From positions 168,813-232,812 of the forward strand of contig JAAVZR010000016.1 in NCBI GenBank assembly GCA_022791755.1: a stretch of 64,000 nucleotides of DNA. The letters run 5' to 3'. The notes beneath the pieces were generated by a model. It had not been told where the DNA came from. It searched no databases and was given only the letters and a program-made list of their open reading frames with translations. Positions 16,739 to 25,955 of the stretch are shown one piece after another; the first letter of the stretch is position 1; each line of letters begins with the position of its first letter. The stretch is from Lachnospiraceae bacterium (GTDB taxonomy: Bacteria > Bacillota > Clostridia > Lachnospirales > Lachnospiraceae). A program made the position numbers and the translations under genes.

Positions 16739-17554
16739 ATGAAACAGAATCTTAAGAAAACAGCGTTTGCGCATCGCCTGGATGTGCTGGAGATGTGTTA
16801 TGGACATAAGGCGGGCCATATCGGCGGGAGCATGTCCTGCATGGATATCCTGACGGTGCTTTACTATGATGTGATGGATATCGAAAAGATCAAAACGAAG
16901 GCCGCGGACAGGGACCGGTTCATCATGAGCAAGGGACATTGCGCGGAGGCTTACTATGCAGTGCTGGCCGGAACCGGTTTCATCGGGAAAGAGGAGCTGG
17001 ATACCTTTACCGCATTCGACACCCGCCTGGCGGAGCATCCCAGCCATAAGATTCCCGGTGTGGAGATCGCTACAGGAGCTCTGGGACACGGTCTGCCGGT
17101 GGGGGTGGGCATGGCGCTGGGGCTAAGGGACGAGGCTCCAAAGGCCCATGTGTACGTGCTCATGGGCGACGGCGAGCTGGCGGAGGGCTCCGTGTGGGAG
17201 GCGTCCATGGCAGCAGCCAAATACCGTTTATCCAATCTGACCTGCATCATCGACCGCAACCGTCTCCAGATCAGCGGCGGTACGGAAGAGGTGATGCCTT
17301 TAGATGAGCTGGGAGAGAAGTACCGTGCCTTCGGATTCGAGGTGATCCGGTGCAACGGCCATGATTATGAGGCATTGGGCCGGGCGCTTAGGACGCGTCA
17401 TCCCGGGAAGCCCATGGCATTGATTGCCGATACGGTGAAGGGCTTCGGTTCACCGGTGATGGAGGATAAGGCGCCCTGGCATCATGCGATACCGACGGCA
17501 GAACAGTATGAACAGATTAAGGCAGATCTTATGAAAGCGATGGAGGAGGGGTGA
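16739..17554 (+). CDS. Transketolase, N-terminal subunit
   Basis: 271 residues covering only the thiamine-diphosphate-binding domain. Visible are GHIGGSMSCMDILTVLY, SKGHCAEAYYAVL, GALGHGLPVGVGMALG and the Mg-ThDP motif GDGELAEGSVWEA...N with IDRNRLQISG. The second half of a normal ~650-residue transketolase is supplied by the next gene, 2 bases downstream. Split transketolases of this kind are common in Clostridia and often sit in sugar operons, moving two-carbon units between pentose phosphate pathway sugars. Confidence 0.93.
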   Translation: MKQNLKKTAFAHRLDVLEMCYGHKAGHIGGSMSCMDILTVLYYDVMDIEKIKTKAADRDRFIMSKGHCAEAYYAVLAGTGFIGKEELDTFTAFDTRLAEHPSHKIPGVEIATGALGHGLPVGVGMALGLRDEAPKAHVYVLMGDGELAEGSVWEASMAAAKYRLSNLTCIIDRNRLQISGGTEEVMPLDELGEKYRAFGFEVIRCNGHDYEALGRALRTRHPGKPMALIADTVKGFGSPVMEDKAPWHHAIPTAEQYEQIKADLMKAMEEG

Positions 17555-17556
17555 AT

Positions 17557-18486
17557 ATGACAAAGGTATCCAGCAGAAAAGCATTTACGGCCAGACTCCT
17601 GGAATGCGGCCGCCAGGATAAGAGCATCTGGGCGATCGCTACGGATTCCCGCGGCAGTGTCACCTTGAACGGCTTCTGTGATGAACTGACAGATCAGTTT
17701 ATAGAGTGCGGAATCGCCGAGCAGGACGCGGTGGGAATCGCCGCCGGCCTGGCTAAGACGGGGAAAAACGTGTTTGTCACAGGGCCCGCCTGCTTTCTGG
17801 CGGCCCGGTCCTATGAACAGATCAAGGTGGATGTGGCCTACAATAAGACCAATGTGAAGATCATCGGCGTCAGCGCCGGTGTCAGCTACGGCCCTCTGGG
17901 CTGTACTCACACGACCATGCATGATTTTGCCGGCATGAGGGCGCTGCCTAATATTACGGTGGTGGCTCCCTCGGACGACGTTCAGACGAGATGGCTGACC
18001 GGGGAGCTGGCGAAGGTACAGGGGCCCTTCTATGTGCGTATGGGACGCGGTGATGTGGAGGGCGTCTATGAGGCAGGGGAGAGCTTCTCCCTGGGAAGGG
18101 CAAAGACGGTTCGAGAGGGCACGGACGTGACGATCATTGCCTGCGGTGAGATGGTGGCGCCGTCTGTCCATGCCGCAGAGCTTCTGAAGGCCTGGGGCAT
18201 CGGCGCGAGAGTGCTGGACATGTTTACGATCAAGCCTTTAGATGAGGAGGCGGTGCGCCGCGCCTGCCTGGAGACCGGAGGAATCGTCACGGTGGAGGAA
18301 CACAGCACGCTTGGCGGTCTGGGCGAAGCCGTATCCCATGTGGCGGCGGAGCTGGCAAAGGCTCCGGTGAAAACATTGGGCCTGCCGGAGGAGGTTATCA
18401 TAGGAAAGAACAGCGAGCTGTTTGCGTATTACGGACTGACCGCAGAGAATATCGCAGCCGGAGCGAAGGCGCTGATCGGAGCATAG
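17557..18486 (+). CDS. Transketolase, C-terminal subunit
   Basis: 309 residues from ATG 17557. A GTG at 17551 overlaps the GGAGG site and the previous stop, so it is less likely. It has the pyrimidine-binding domain (DELTDQFIECGIAEQDAVG, where E is the catalytic Glu that activates ThDP) and the transketolase C domain (residues ~185-305). It would combine with the 16739 product. Ten bases separate it from the FGGY kinase gene. Confidence 0.93.
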   Translation: MTKVSSRKAFTARLLECGRQDKSIWAIATDSRGSVTLNGFCDELTDQFIECGIAEQDAVGIAAGLAKTGKNVFVTGPACFLAARSYEQIKVDVAYNKTNVKIIGVSAGVSYGPLGCTHTTMHDFAGMRALPNITVVAPSDDVQTRWLTGELAKVQGPFYVRMGRGDVEGVYEAGESFSLGRAKTVREGTDVTIIACGEMVAPSVHAAELLKAWGIGARVLDMFTIKPLDEEAVRRACLETGGIVTVEEHSTLGGLGEAVSHVAAELAKAPVKTLGLPEEVIIGKNSELFAYYGLTAENIAAGAKALIGA

Positions 18487-18496
18487 GAGGAAGGCG

Positions 18497-19969
18497 ATGG
18501 ACTATATTCTTGCCATAGATCAGAGTACGGCCGGTACGAAGGGGATCGTCTGCCGGGCGGACGGGATGCTCATCGCCCGGGCAGACTTACCCCACAGGCA
18601 GATCACAGACGACAGAGGGTGGATCGAGCATGATCCCATGGAGATCCTTGCCAATGCGATGGCGGTTTGCCGTCTGGCGGTTGAGAAGGCCGGAATTGAT
18701 CCGGGACAGATCCGGGCGTTGGGAGTCTCCAATCAGAGGGAGACGATCGTCTGCTGGGACCGGAAAACAGGAAAACCTGTGTACAATGCCATCGTCTGGC
18801 AGTGCGGCCGGGCAAAGGCCGTTGCAGATCGCCTTGCCCCGGAAGCCGGCCGGATCCGGCAGATCACAGGACTTACGCTGTCTCCCTTTTTCTCGGCGGC
18901 CAAATTTACCTGGATTCTGGAGCATGTGGAGGAGGCGAAACGTCTGTCGCAGACGGGGCGGCTGTGCTGCGGTAACATCGACGCCTGGCTGATCTGGCAT
19001 CTGACAGAGGAGAGGGCGTTTAAGACAGACTATTCCAATGCGTCCCGGACCCAGCTTCTGAACCTGACCACACTGACGTGGGATGAAGAGATGCTGTATC
19101 TGTTCGGGCTGAGAAAAGAGATGCTGCCGCAGATCTGCGACAGCGGCAGCGTATTCGGCCACACGGATGTGGGAGGACTGCTGCCGGAGGCGGTGCCGGT
19201 CTGCGCCGTCCTGGGGGACAGTCACGCGGCCCTCTATGCCAACGGGTGTCATGAGCCCTATATGGCTAAGGCCACCTTTGGCACGGGGACCTCGGTGATG
19301 ATGAATACCGGCTCTGTGAGGCCGGCCAGGCCGTCGCAGGATATCGTCGAATCCCTGGCCTGGGGGATAGACGGGCAGGTAGACTATGTATTGGAAGGAA
19401 ATATTAACTATTCGGGGGCGATCATAAAGTGGCTCTGTGATAATGCGCGCCTTTTGAAGGACAGCAGCGAATCGGAAGAGCTGGCAAAACGCGTGGCGGA
19501 TACAGGGGGCGTATATCTGGTGCCTGCCTTTGCGGGGCTGGGCGCACCTTACTGGCAAAGCGATGTGCGGGCGATTCTGTGCGGTATGACGACGGCTACC
19601 AGGCGGGAACATATCGTGCGGGCCGGTCTGGAGGCTATCGCTTATCAGATTAAGGATATCGTCTGCGCCATGGACAACTATAGCGGAATGCCTCTTCGGG
19701 AGCTGTGCGTGGACGGAGGCGCCACAAAAAATGGTTTTCTGATGGATTTTACGGCGGGGTTGCTGGGGATCGATATATGCGTCTCGACGGTGGAGGAGCT
19801 GTCGGCCGCAGGGGTGGCTTACCTGGCCTCGATCCGGACGGGGTGCGCGGACAAGAAGGCGATCTTCGACAGAGTGAGGCACGAAAGGATCGTATCGCAT
19901 ATGACAGAAAAGACCGGAAGACAGCTGTATGACGGCTGGAAAGCTGCCGTTTCTATGCTGATTAAATAA
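18497..19969 (+). CDS. FGGY-family carbohydrate kinase
   Basis: 490 residues with both FGGY halves: N domain AIDQSTAGTKGIV, SNQRETIVCWD, IVWQCGRA; C domain ATFGTGTSVMMNTG and the late DGGATKNGFLMDF signature. The sequence leans toward glycerol-kinase-like members, but those GlpK-like forms also phosphorylate ketopentoses, polyols and tetritols. Neighbours (isomerase, transketolase) favour a ketopentose or ketose substrate in the cytoplasm. AGGAGG precedes the ATG, and the isomerase-like gene follows 17 bases later. Confidence 0.9.
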   Translation: MDYILAIDQSTAGTKGIVCRADGMLIARADLPHRQITDDRGWIEHDPMEILANAMAVCRLAVEKAGIDPGQIRALGVSNQRETIVCWDRKTGKPVYNAIVWQCGRAKAVADRLAPEAGRIRQITGLTLSPFFSAAKFTWILEHVEEAKRLSQTGRLCCGNIDAWLIWHLTEERAFKTDYSNASRTQLLNLTTLTWDEEMLYLFGLRKEMLPQICDSGSVFGHTDVGGLLPEAVPVCAVLGDSHAALYANGCHEPYMAKATFGTGTSVMMNTGSVRPARPSQDIVESLAWGIDGQVDYVLEGNINYSGAIIKWLCDNARLLKDSSESEELAKRVADTGGVYLVPAFAGLGAPYWQSDVRAILCGMTTATRREHIVRAGLEAIAYQIKDIVCAMDNYSGMPLRELCVDGGATKNGFLMDFTAGLLGIDICVSTVEELSAAGVAYLASIRTGCADKKAIFDRVRHERIVSHMTEKTGRQLYDGWKAAVSMLIK

Positions 19970-19986
19970 ATTTGGAGGAAGAAAAG

Positions 19987-21396
19987 ATGGCAAAGCAAAC
20001 ATTTGGTGTAATCGTATCAACCCGATCCTTTTTTCCGTCGCATCTGGTGAAGACGGCGAGGGAGGCGGTGACCGCTCTGCTTGACAGGCTGGGCTATGGC
20101 TATGTGATGGTGGGTGAGGAGGATACGCAGTATGGAGCGGTACTCTCCTATGAGGAGGCGAAAACCTGTGCCAGGCTGTTTCGTGAGAACAGGGACCGGA
20201 TCGACGGGATTCTGGTGATTCTGCCGAATTTTGGCGAGGAGCTGGGAATCGCGGAGGCCATATCCCTGGCGGAGCTCCATGTGCCGGTTCTGGTGCAGGC
20301 CTGTGACGACAGCTTTGATAAGCTGGACATGGCGAATCGGCGCGACGCCTTCTGCGGCAAGATATCGCTGTGTAATAATCTGTATCAGCGAAATATTCCC
20401 TTCACTGCCACCACGCTCCATACCTGTCCCATCGACAGCGAGGAGTTTGCGGCGGATGTGCGGCGATTTGCCGGAGTGTGCCGGGTGGTGAAGGGGCTTG
20501 GACATTCGCGGATTGCCATGCTGGGCGCCCGGCCTGTGGCCTTTAACACGGTGCGCTTTTCTGAGAAGATCCTCCAGAAATACGGAATCGCTGTGCAGAC
20601 CGTGGATTTTTCCGAGGTAATCTTCAAGGCCATGCATTATCCCGACGGACAGAAGGTGGAGGATAAGATCGAAGAGATTAAAGCCTATGGCACGGTTCCA
20701 TCCTCCATCGCCCCGGAGCTTTTAAAAAAGCAGGCTAAGCTGTGTCTGGCCATCGCCGAGACGGTGGAGGAGCTGGAGTGTGACGCATCCACCGTGCAGT
20801 GCTGGGACAGTGTGGAGAATAACTATGGCTGCGCCACCTGTCTGGCCATGAGCATGATGGGCAATAACGGCAAGCCCTCCGCCTGCGAGAGTGATGTGAC
20901 CGGCGCCGTCTCCATGCTGGCGGCCACGCTGGCGGCGCAGGCTCCGTCGGCCCTGATGGACTGGAACAATAATCTGAGGGAAGACCGCAATGCCTGTATC
21001 GCCCTGCACTGCTCTAATTTTCCAAAGGATTTCTTTCAGAGCGAGGTGGAGATCGAATGTCTGGATGTACTGGGAAGTACCCTGGGCAGGGAAAACTGTT
21101 TCGGCGCCTGCAAGGGACAGGTGGCAGCAGGCGATATGACATTCGTGCGGCTCTCAACAGACGACCAGAGAGGAAAACTGAAAGCATATATCGGCGAGGG
21201 AGTATTCCGGAGTGAAAAGCTGCCCACCAAAGGCGGCCTGGCCAACTGCTATATCGAGAACCTGCAAAAGCTTATGAGGGTCGTGTGCAAGAACGGGTAT
21301 GAGCATCACGTGTGCTTTGTGAGGGGACATGTGGCAGATATCCTGGAGGAGGCGTTCTCCAATTATTTGGGAATTGAGGTGTACAGGCATCGCTAA
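19987..21396 (+). CDS. L-fucose/L-arabinose isomerase-family protein
   Basis: 469 residues from ATG 19987, 7 bases after GGAGG; an in-frame TTG at 19972 overlaps that site. N-terminal half: Rossmann-like substrate domains (GVIVSTRSFFP, DGILVILPNFGEE). C-terminal half: the FucI/AraA barrel with ACESDVTGAVSMLAA and a DWNNN motif. Members interconvert aldoses and ketoses using manganese, or act in sulfoquinovose and related sugar catabolism. As the last gene it would turn the sugar released by the hydrolases into the ketose used by the FGGY kinase. The exact sugar is not deducible. Confidence 0.85.
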   Translation: MAKQTFGVIVSTRSFFPSHLVKTAREAVTALLDRLGYGYVMVGEEDTQYGAVLSYEEAKTCARLFRENRDRIDGILVILPNFGEELGIAEAISLAELHVPVLVQACDDSFDKLDMANRRDAFCGKISLCNNLYQRNIPFTATTLHTCPIDSEEFAADVRRFAGVCRVVKGLGHSRIAMLGARPVAFNTVRFSEKILQKYGIAVQTVDFSEVIFKAMHYPDGQKVEDKIEEIKAYGTVPSSIAPELLKKQAKLCLAIAETVEELECDASTVQCWDSVENNYGCATCLAMSMMGNNGKPSACESDVTGAVSMLAATLAAQAPSALMDWNNNLREDRNACIALHCSNFPKDFFQSEVEIECLDVLGSTLGRENCFGACKGQVAAGDMTFVRLSTDDQRGKLKAYIGEGVFRSEKLPTKGGLANCYIENLQKLMRVVCKNGYEHHVCFVRGHVADILEEAFSNYLGIEVYRHR

Positions 21397-21447
21397 AGTA
21401 TATTATGGATATATTTGCCGGAATCAAATACTGTTTCGGAGTCTGAA

Positions 21448-21465
21448 GGGAGGCGCTGTCCTCCC
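21448..21465 (+). terminator. Terminator after the sugar operon
   Basis: GGGAGG-CGCTGT-CCTCCC followed by TCTTCTTAT, 50 bases after the isomerase stop. Short stem, moderate T-run. Confidence 0.6.
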
Positions 21466-21519
21466 TCTTCTTATGGAGCGGCGCTTTACATGCCTCACCG
21501 CGTTACCGAAAAAAAGTGC

Positions 21520-21547
21520 TTGCATTTTTGCAGAAATCCAGTATACT
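21520..21547 (+). promoter_or_regulatory. Promoter and leader of the murein-peptide locus
   Basis: TTGCAT (21520-21525) and TATACT (21542-21547), spaced 16. The ~200-base leader to the first gene includes GGCGTAG...GCATGCCGCC followed by T7 at about 21577-21609. It looks like a partial attenuator, but I could not draw a clean stem. No gene is seen in 21397-21747. Confidence 0.55.
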
Positions 21548-21747
21548 TAATAACAACGAAGAAATAGTTACAATGGCGTAGCTGCTTATTTGGCATGCCG
21601 CCTTTTTTTATAATTACGGCCATCCGGCATCGTAAATGCGGCGGAGCCGGTCAGATAATACTTATTACAGAAATCTGCTTTTCCGGCGGCTTCTTCAGCA
21701 AATCCACATGCGCCTGTCCGTGCCGGCTTCCAGGGAGTCTGTCTATT

Positions 21748-22518
21748 ATGTATAAGGAAATTTTTTCCGGCCTGTCTGCCCTTCCGGGTAAGATCAGCCT
21801 TTATTATGAAAACCTGTCCACAGGGGAACGATTCGGATTTCATGAGGAGGAGCCTATGATGGCGGCCAGCATGATCAAGCTTTTCATCCTGGCGGAGGCC
21901 TACCGCCAGATGGAGGCAGGGCTTCTGGATAAGAACCGTCTGATTACGGTGCGAAGACAGGAGTGCGTTCCCTCCTGCGGGGCTCTGACCTATATGCATG
22001 ACGGACTGCGGGTGACGGTGGAGGATCTGTATACGCTGATGATTATCCTCAGCGATAACAGCGCCACCAATTATATGATCGACATTCTGGGGGAGGAGGC
22101 CATCCGGACCGGAATCCGCTCGCTGGGCTTTCGATGCACAGAGCTAAACCGCAGGATGTTCGACAGAGAGAAGTCGGAGAAGGGAATCCAGAATTATATT
22201 ACGGCAGAGGAGACCGGCCGGCTTCTGGCCTGTATGGCGAGAGGGGAGCTGGTGAGTCCGGAGGCCTCGGCGGATATGGTGCGTATCCTGAAGGACCAGA
22301 GGCTCAATGGAAAATTTCCGTTTTATCTTCATGCCCTTCCCGGACATGTGGAGATCGCTCATAAGACCGGTGAGGACACAGGAATTACCCATGACGGAGG
22401 GATCATCTTCGCCAACCGGCCGTTTGTGCTGGTGATATGCGGCAACGAGACCGACGTGCCTGCCTGCGAACGGGCCATGGCGCAGATCGCTCTGGATCTG
22501 TATCAGAGAAATATGTAA
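21748..22518 (+). CDS. Serine beta-lactamase-fold hydrolase 1, no signal peptide
   Basis: 256 residues from ATG 21748, with GGGAG about 10 bases upstream. The open frame continues upstream but that part looks non-coding. All three active-site motifs of class A-like serine hydrolases are present: SMIK (S41, K44), SDN (S102-N104) and KTG (206-208). No signal peptide or membrane helix is visible, so it is probably cytoplasmic, unlike secreted beta-lactamases. It is 23 bases upstream of an Ala-Glu epimerase, which suggests cleavage of imported muropeptides rather than antibiotic defence. A second such enzyme closes the locus at 32071. Confidence 0.85.
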   Translation: MYKEIFSGLSALPGKISLYYENLSTGERFGFHEEEPMMAASMIKLFILAEAYRQMEAGLLDKNRLITVRRQECVPSCGALTYMHDGLRVTVEDLYTLMIILSDNSATNYMIDILGEEAIRTGIRSLGFRCTELNRRMFDREKSEKGIQNYITAEETGRLLACMARGELVSPEASADMVRILKDQRLNGKFPFYLHALPGHVEIAHKTGEDTGITHDGGIIFANRPFVLVICGNETDVPACERAMAQIALDLYQRNM

Positions 22519-22541
22519 ATTAGAAGAAAGAGGGGAGCCAT

Positions 22542-23627
22542 ATGAAAATATCCCGGATCGAGGTGGGGGAAGTACATATCCCGTTGGTAACACCTTTCAA
22601 GACAGCCCTGCGCACAGTGGATTCGGTGAACGACCTGGTGGTGCGTGTGACGGCGGACGACGGCAGGACAGGATTCGGAGAAGCGCCGCCTACGGCGGTT
22701 ATCACCGGCGATACGCTGGGTTCTGTCCGCTGTGCCATAGAGGATTTCATCGCCCCGTCCATTCTGGGGATGGACATCGAGAATCTGGACGGAGTCATGG
22801 AAAAGCTGCACGGCTGTATTCTGAAGAATACCTCAGCCAAGGCCGCTGTGGATATGGCGGTATACGATCTCTATGCTCAGAGCTGTGGTAAGCCCCTGTA
22901 TCAGGTGCTGGGCGGCCGCCGGGCGCAGATTGAGACAGATCTGACCATCAGCGTCAATCCCGTGGAGGAGATGGCGGCGGACAGCATAAAGGCCGTGGCG
23001 CAGGGCTTCCATATCCTGAAGATCAAGGTGGGCAAGGAAGGCCGTGAGGATGTGAGACGCATCCAGGCGATCCGTGAGGCTGTGGGGCCGGCGGTCCGTC
23101 TGCGGGTCGACGCGAATCAGGGCTGGAGTGCAAAGGAGGCTGTGAGGATCATCCGGTCTCTGGAGGATAAGGGCCTGGATATCGACCTGGTGGAGCAGCC
23201 GGTGAAGGCTCATGACTTTGCCGGAATGCAGTATGTGACGGCCAATGTGGCCACGCCGGTGCTGGCCGACGAGAGCGTATTTTCCACGGAGGATGCCATC
23301 CGGCTCATACAGGGGCAGGCGGCGGATCTGATTAATATCAAGCTGATGAAGACAGGGGGAATTCACGAGGCTCTGAAGATCTGCGCCGTGGCTGAGACCT
23401 ACGGCGTGGAGTGCATGATCGGCTGTATGCTGGAGAGCAAGATCGCGGTCAGCGCGGCGGCCCATCTGGCGGCGGGAAAGGGAATCATCACCCGGGCAGA
23501 TCTGGACGGCCCGTCGCTGTGCAGTATGGATCCTTATGAGGGAGGCCCTTCCTACGAAGGCCCCCATATCCGCATGAATAAAACGCCTGGTATCGGAATC
23601 GTCAGTGCGCCCTGCTTCACCTCTTGA
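22542..23627 (+). CDS. ykfB: Dipeptide epimerase (L-Ala-D/L-Glu type)
   Basis: 361 residues of the enolase superfamily, muconate-lactonizing subgroup. The capping domain comes first (residues 1-125). The barrel carries the KxK acid/base motif (K160, K162), metal ligands in RVDANQGW, VEQP and LADES, and the opposite catalytic Lys K267 in NIKLMKTGG. It converts L-Ala-D-Glu from wall peptides into L-Ala-L-Glu, which peptidases can use. The position between a peptidase-like hydrolase and an Opp importer supports this over other enolase-superfamily roles. AGGGGAG precedes the ATG. A hairpin (CCTGCTTCA...TGAAGCAGG) spans its stop codon. Confidence 0.88.
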   Translation: MKISRIEVGEVHIPLVTPFKTALRTVDSVNDLVVRVTADDGRTGFGEAPPTAVITGDTLGSVRCAIEDFIAPSILGMDIENLDGVMEKLHGCILKNTSAKAAVDMAVYDLYAQSCGKPLYQVLGGRRAQIETDLTISVNPVEEMAADSIKAVAQGFHILKIKVGKEGREDVRRIQAIREAVGPAVRLRVDANQGWSAKEAVRIIRSLEDKGLDIDLVEQPVKAHDFAGMQYVTANVATPVLADESVFSTEDAIRLIQGQAADLINIKLMKTGGIHEALKICAVAETYGVECMIGCMLESKIAVSAAAHLAAGKGIITRADLDGPSLCSMDPYEGGPSYEGPHIRMNKTPGIGIVSAPCFTS

Positions 23628-23641
23628 AGCAGGATAGATAT
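23618..23641 (+). terminator. Hairpin over the epimerase stop codon
   Basis: CCTGCTTCA and TGAAGCAGG pair perfectly around CCTCT and include the TGA stop. There is no direct T-run, though GCGCTTTTTT follows about 20 bases later. It may reduce read-through into oppA. Confidence 0.5.
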
Positions 23642-23729
23642 ATACCCCGGGGGCGCTTTTTTATCCGGGTCTGCCGGGAGGGCGGCGTTTGTGCCGAACA
23701 CTGAATAAGAAAAAAGGAGGAAAGGCATT

Positions 23730-25733
23730 ATGAAAAAAAGATGGATTGCCATGCTTTTATGTATGACCATGGTCCTGTCCGTGCTGGGCGGATGTTCCGG
23801 CAATGCGGACGGGACGACACAGGCGGCGGGGACGGACCCGGCCGGAGGCACTGTGGGCAGCGCAGGTACACAGAGCGCCGGCGGGGAAAGTAACAAAGAG
23901 GAGGGATCGGTTTACCGCGTGCTGTATTCCGGCGAGGTGGAGACTCTGAATTATCTGACCTCATCCTCGACCTCGGAGCAGACCGTGGGAGCCAATGTGG
24001 TGGATACGCTGATCGAGTATGACAGCAGCGGGGATATGACGCCTCAGCCCGGTATGGCGACGGAGTGGAGCTATGATGAGGCGTCCATGACGTGGACCTT
24101 TAAGCTTCGTGAGAATATGAAATGGGTGGACCACACCGGAGCAGTGGTGGCGGATGTGACGGCGCAGGATTTCGTGGATGCGCTTAAGTACGTTCTGACC
24201 CCTTCCTATGACAGCGGCACGGCTTATATCGTCTTTGATACGATTCTGAACGCAGAGGAGTATTATGACGGGCAGGCCGGGGATGCGGACCCCATCGACT
24301 TCTCGGAGGTGGGCGTCAAGGCGGTGGATGAGCTGACCCTTCAGTATACCCTGAAAAAGGGCGCGCCCTATTTCCTGTCGCTGATGACTTATGTGTGCTT
24401 TATGCCGGCCTATGGCCCTCTCTTAGAGGAGCAGGGGGCTCAGTTTGCAACATCGGCGGAGACCATGTATTACTGCGGCGCCTATTACATCGCCACGTTT
24501 GAGCCCCAGGTGCAGATGATATATCAGAAGAACACGACCAACTGGGATGCGGAGCATGTGTACATAGAGACCATCAAGCGGACCTACAATGCCGAAGCCG
24601 ACACCATCGGTGCGGAGATGGCCAAGAGAGGAGAGATCGACTACACGGTTCTGGGATCGGATGTGGTGGACTCCTGGATGAATGATCCGGCGACCAGCAA
24701 TATGGTCAGCATGGGACGTCCTTCTCTGGACTATTCTTATTTTTACTGCTTCAATTTCAATGTACATAAGCTCAATGAGAACTTTTACCGGGACGGCATG
24801 GAAGGATACAGCATAGACGAGAAATATGAGCCTGCCAACTGGGAGATCGCGGTGAATAACGAGAACTTCCGGCAGTCGATCCGCCATGCCATCAACCGTG
24901 TCTCCACAATTTATGTAAATACAGGCGACAGCATTGATCCGGAGAATTTCATGCAGAATACGATCACGCCGGAAGGCTTCGCCATCAATGCGGAGAATGG
25001 CAGCGACTATACCAGTCAGCCGGCCTTTGCAGATATCATGGCCAAGGATTCCTACGACGCGGATCTGGCAAAGCAGTACAAGGAGACGGCCATGACTGAG
25101 CTGGGACAGCAGGGTGTGAGCTTCCCGGTGAAGGTGCTGGTGCGTTACAACCCCAGCACCACCAACTGGGAAGAGGAGTGTATCGTGCTGGAACAGCAGC
25201 TGGAGAGCGTGCTGGGAACCGACTACATTGATGTGATTGTGGAGGCGGGGCCGGCCACCGGCTTCCTGGGAGAGGTGAGACGTTCCTGCGATTATATGCT
25301 CTTACTGTGTAACTGGGGCGCGGATTATGCCGATCCGGAGACCTGGACCGATCCGTTCTACCAGGCGTCCAACGGCGACGGCACCTATAATCGCGGAGGC
25401 CGTTATGCCTATCTGGCCTATGCCATCGAGGATAACACAGCGTCGGCCGACACGGTGAAGGAATATTTCTCTCTGGTGGAGGCGGCCAAGGCCATTACTG
25501 ACGATATGGATGCCCGGTATGCGGCCTTTGCCGAGGCGGAGGCATATCTGATCGATCACGCGCTGGCTGTGCCCTATGGCGTCAGCGTCAGCGATTTTAC
25601 GGTGACGAAGCTGAATGTCTGGGAGGGCCAGAGCGCGTCCTGCGGCGTATCGAATCTGCGTTATAAGGGACAGAAGCTGTATGACCATTTTATTTCCATG
25701 GAGGAGTATGAGGCGGGCCTGGCAGCGCACTGA
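23730..25733 (+). CDS. oppA: Oligopeptide-binding lipoprotein (OppA type)
   Basis: 667 residues. The signal peptide ends in a lipobox, LGGC with C22, then a Gly/Thr/Ala tether to ~50. The large type II binding domain (SBP_bac_5) follows: TLNYLTSSSTSEQTVGANVVDTL, ATEWSYDEASMTWTFKLR and a late WGADYADPETW strand. It is longer than typical OppA (~540) but normal for Firmicutes. It binds peptides, here probably wall-derived, outside the membrane. AAAGGAGG precedes the ATG. Two hairpins separate it from oppB. Confidence 0.93.
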   Translation: MKKRWIAMLLCMTMVLSVLGGCSGNADGTTQAAGTDPAGGTVGSAGTQSAGGESNKEEGSVYRVLYSGEVETLNYLTSSSTSEQTVGANVVDTLIEYDSSGDMTPQPGMATEWSYDEASMTWTFKLRENMKWVDHTGAVVADVTAQDFVDALKYVLTPSYDSGTAYIVFDTILNAEEYYDGQAGDADPIDFSEVGVKAVDELTLQYTLKKGAPYFLSLMTYVCFMPAYGPLLEEQGAQFATSAETMYYCGAYYIATFEPQVQMIYQKNTTNWDAEHVYIETIKRTYNAEADTIGAEMAKRGEIDYTVLGSDVVDSWMNDPATSNMVSMGRPSLDYSYFYCFNFNVHKLNENFYRDGMEGYSIDEKYEPANWEIAVNNENFRQSIRHAINRVSTIYVNTGDSIDPENFMQNTITPEGFAINAENGSDYTSQPAFADIMAKDSYDADLAKQYKETAMTELGQQGVSFPVKVLVRYNPSTTNWEEECIVLEQQLESVLGTDYIDVIVEAGPATGFLGEVRRSCDYMLLLCNWGADYADPETWTDPFYQASNGDGTYNRGGRYAYLAYAIEDNTASADTVKEYFSLVEAAKAITDDMDARYAAFAEAEAYLIDHALAVPYGVSVSDFTVTKLNVWEGQSASCGVSNLRYKGQKLYDHFISMEEYEAGLAAH

Positions 25734-25822
25734 AGCCGGGGCTTCGAAAGGGCTGTGAGCCGGAGGAAGCTGTGACCAAAAGTAAGACCTGCTTTACTGT
25801 GTAAGGATCAATGAGATGTCGG

Positions 25823-25852
25823 AGGCAGGTACGGGATTTCCTGTACCTGCCT
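25823..25852 (+). terminator. Terminator between oppA and oppB
   Basis: AGGCAGGTAC and GTACCTGCCT form a perfect 10-bp stem with TTTCCTT after it. It should cause excess OppA over the membrane components. Confidence 0.75.
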
Positions 25853-25888
25853 TTCCTTACCGTAGGAGGAAAGGCGGTTCCTTCCCTT

Positions 25889-25920
25889 TGATAAGCGCAG
25901 AGGCCGCTCTGCTTTTATCA
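25889..25920 (+). other. Second hairpin in the oppA-oppB gap
   Basis: TGATAAGCGCAGAG pairs with CTCTGCTTTTATCA with two internal mismatches and a GCCG loop. No T-run; possible processing site that protects the oppB end. Confidence 0.5.
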
Positions 25921-25955
25921 GAGGAAAGGACAAAAGAAAAGAAGGAGGAACAGAT

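Noticed and set aside
14432..17089. Very long open frame on the minus strand opposite the hydrolase genes
   Set aside because: It is antisense to two clearly conserved proteins, has no ribosome site, and its translation shows the same repeat twice only because the plus-strand paralogs do. It is a codon-bias shadow.
18587..20020. Minus-strand frame opposite the FGGY kinase
   Set aside because: Antisense shadow of a high-GC gene; no family features and no ribosome site.
21748..22518. Serine hydrolase considered as an antibiotic-resistance beta-lactamase
   Set aside because: No signal peptide and placement beside a murein-peptide epimerase and importer argue against it, though activity on beta-lactams was not excluded.
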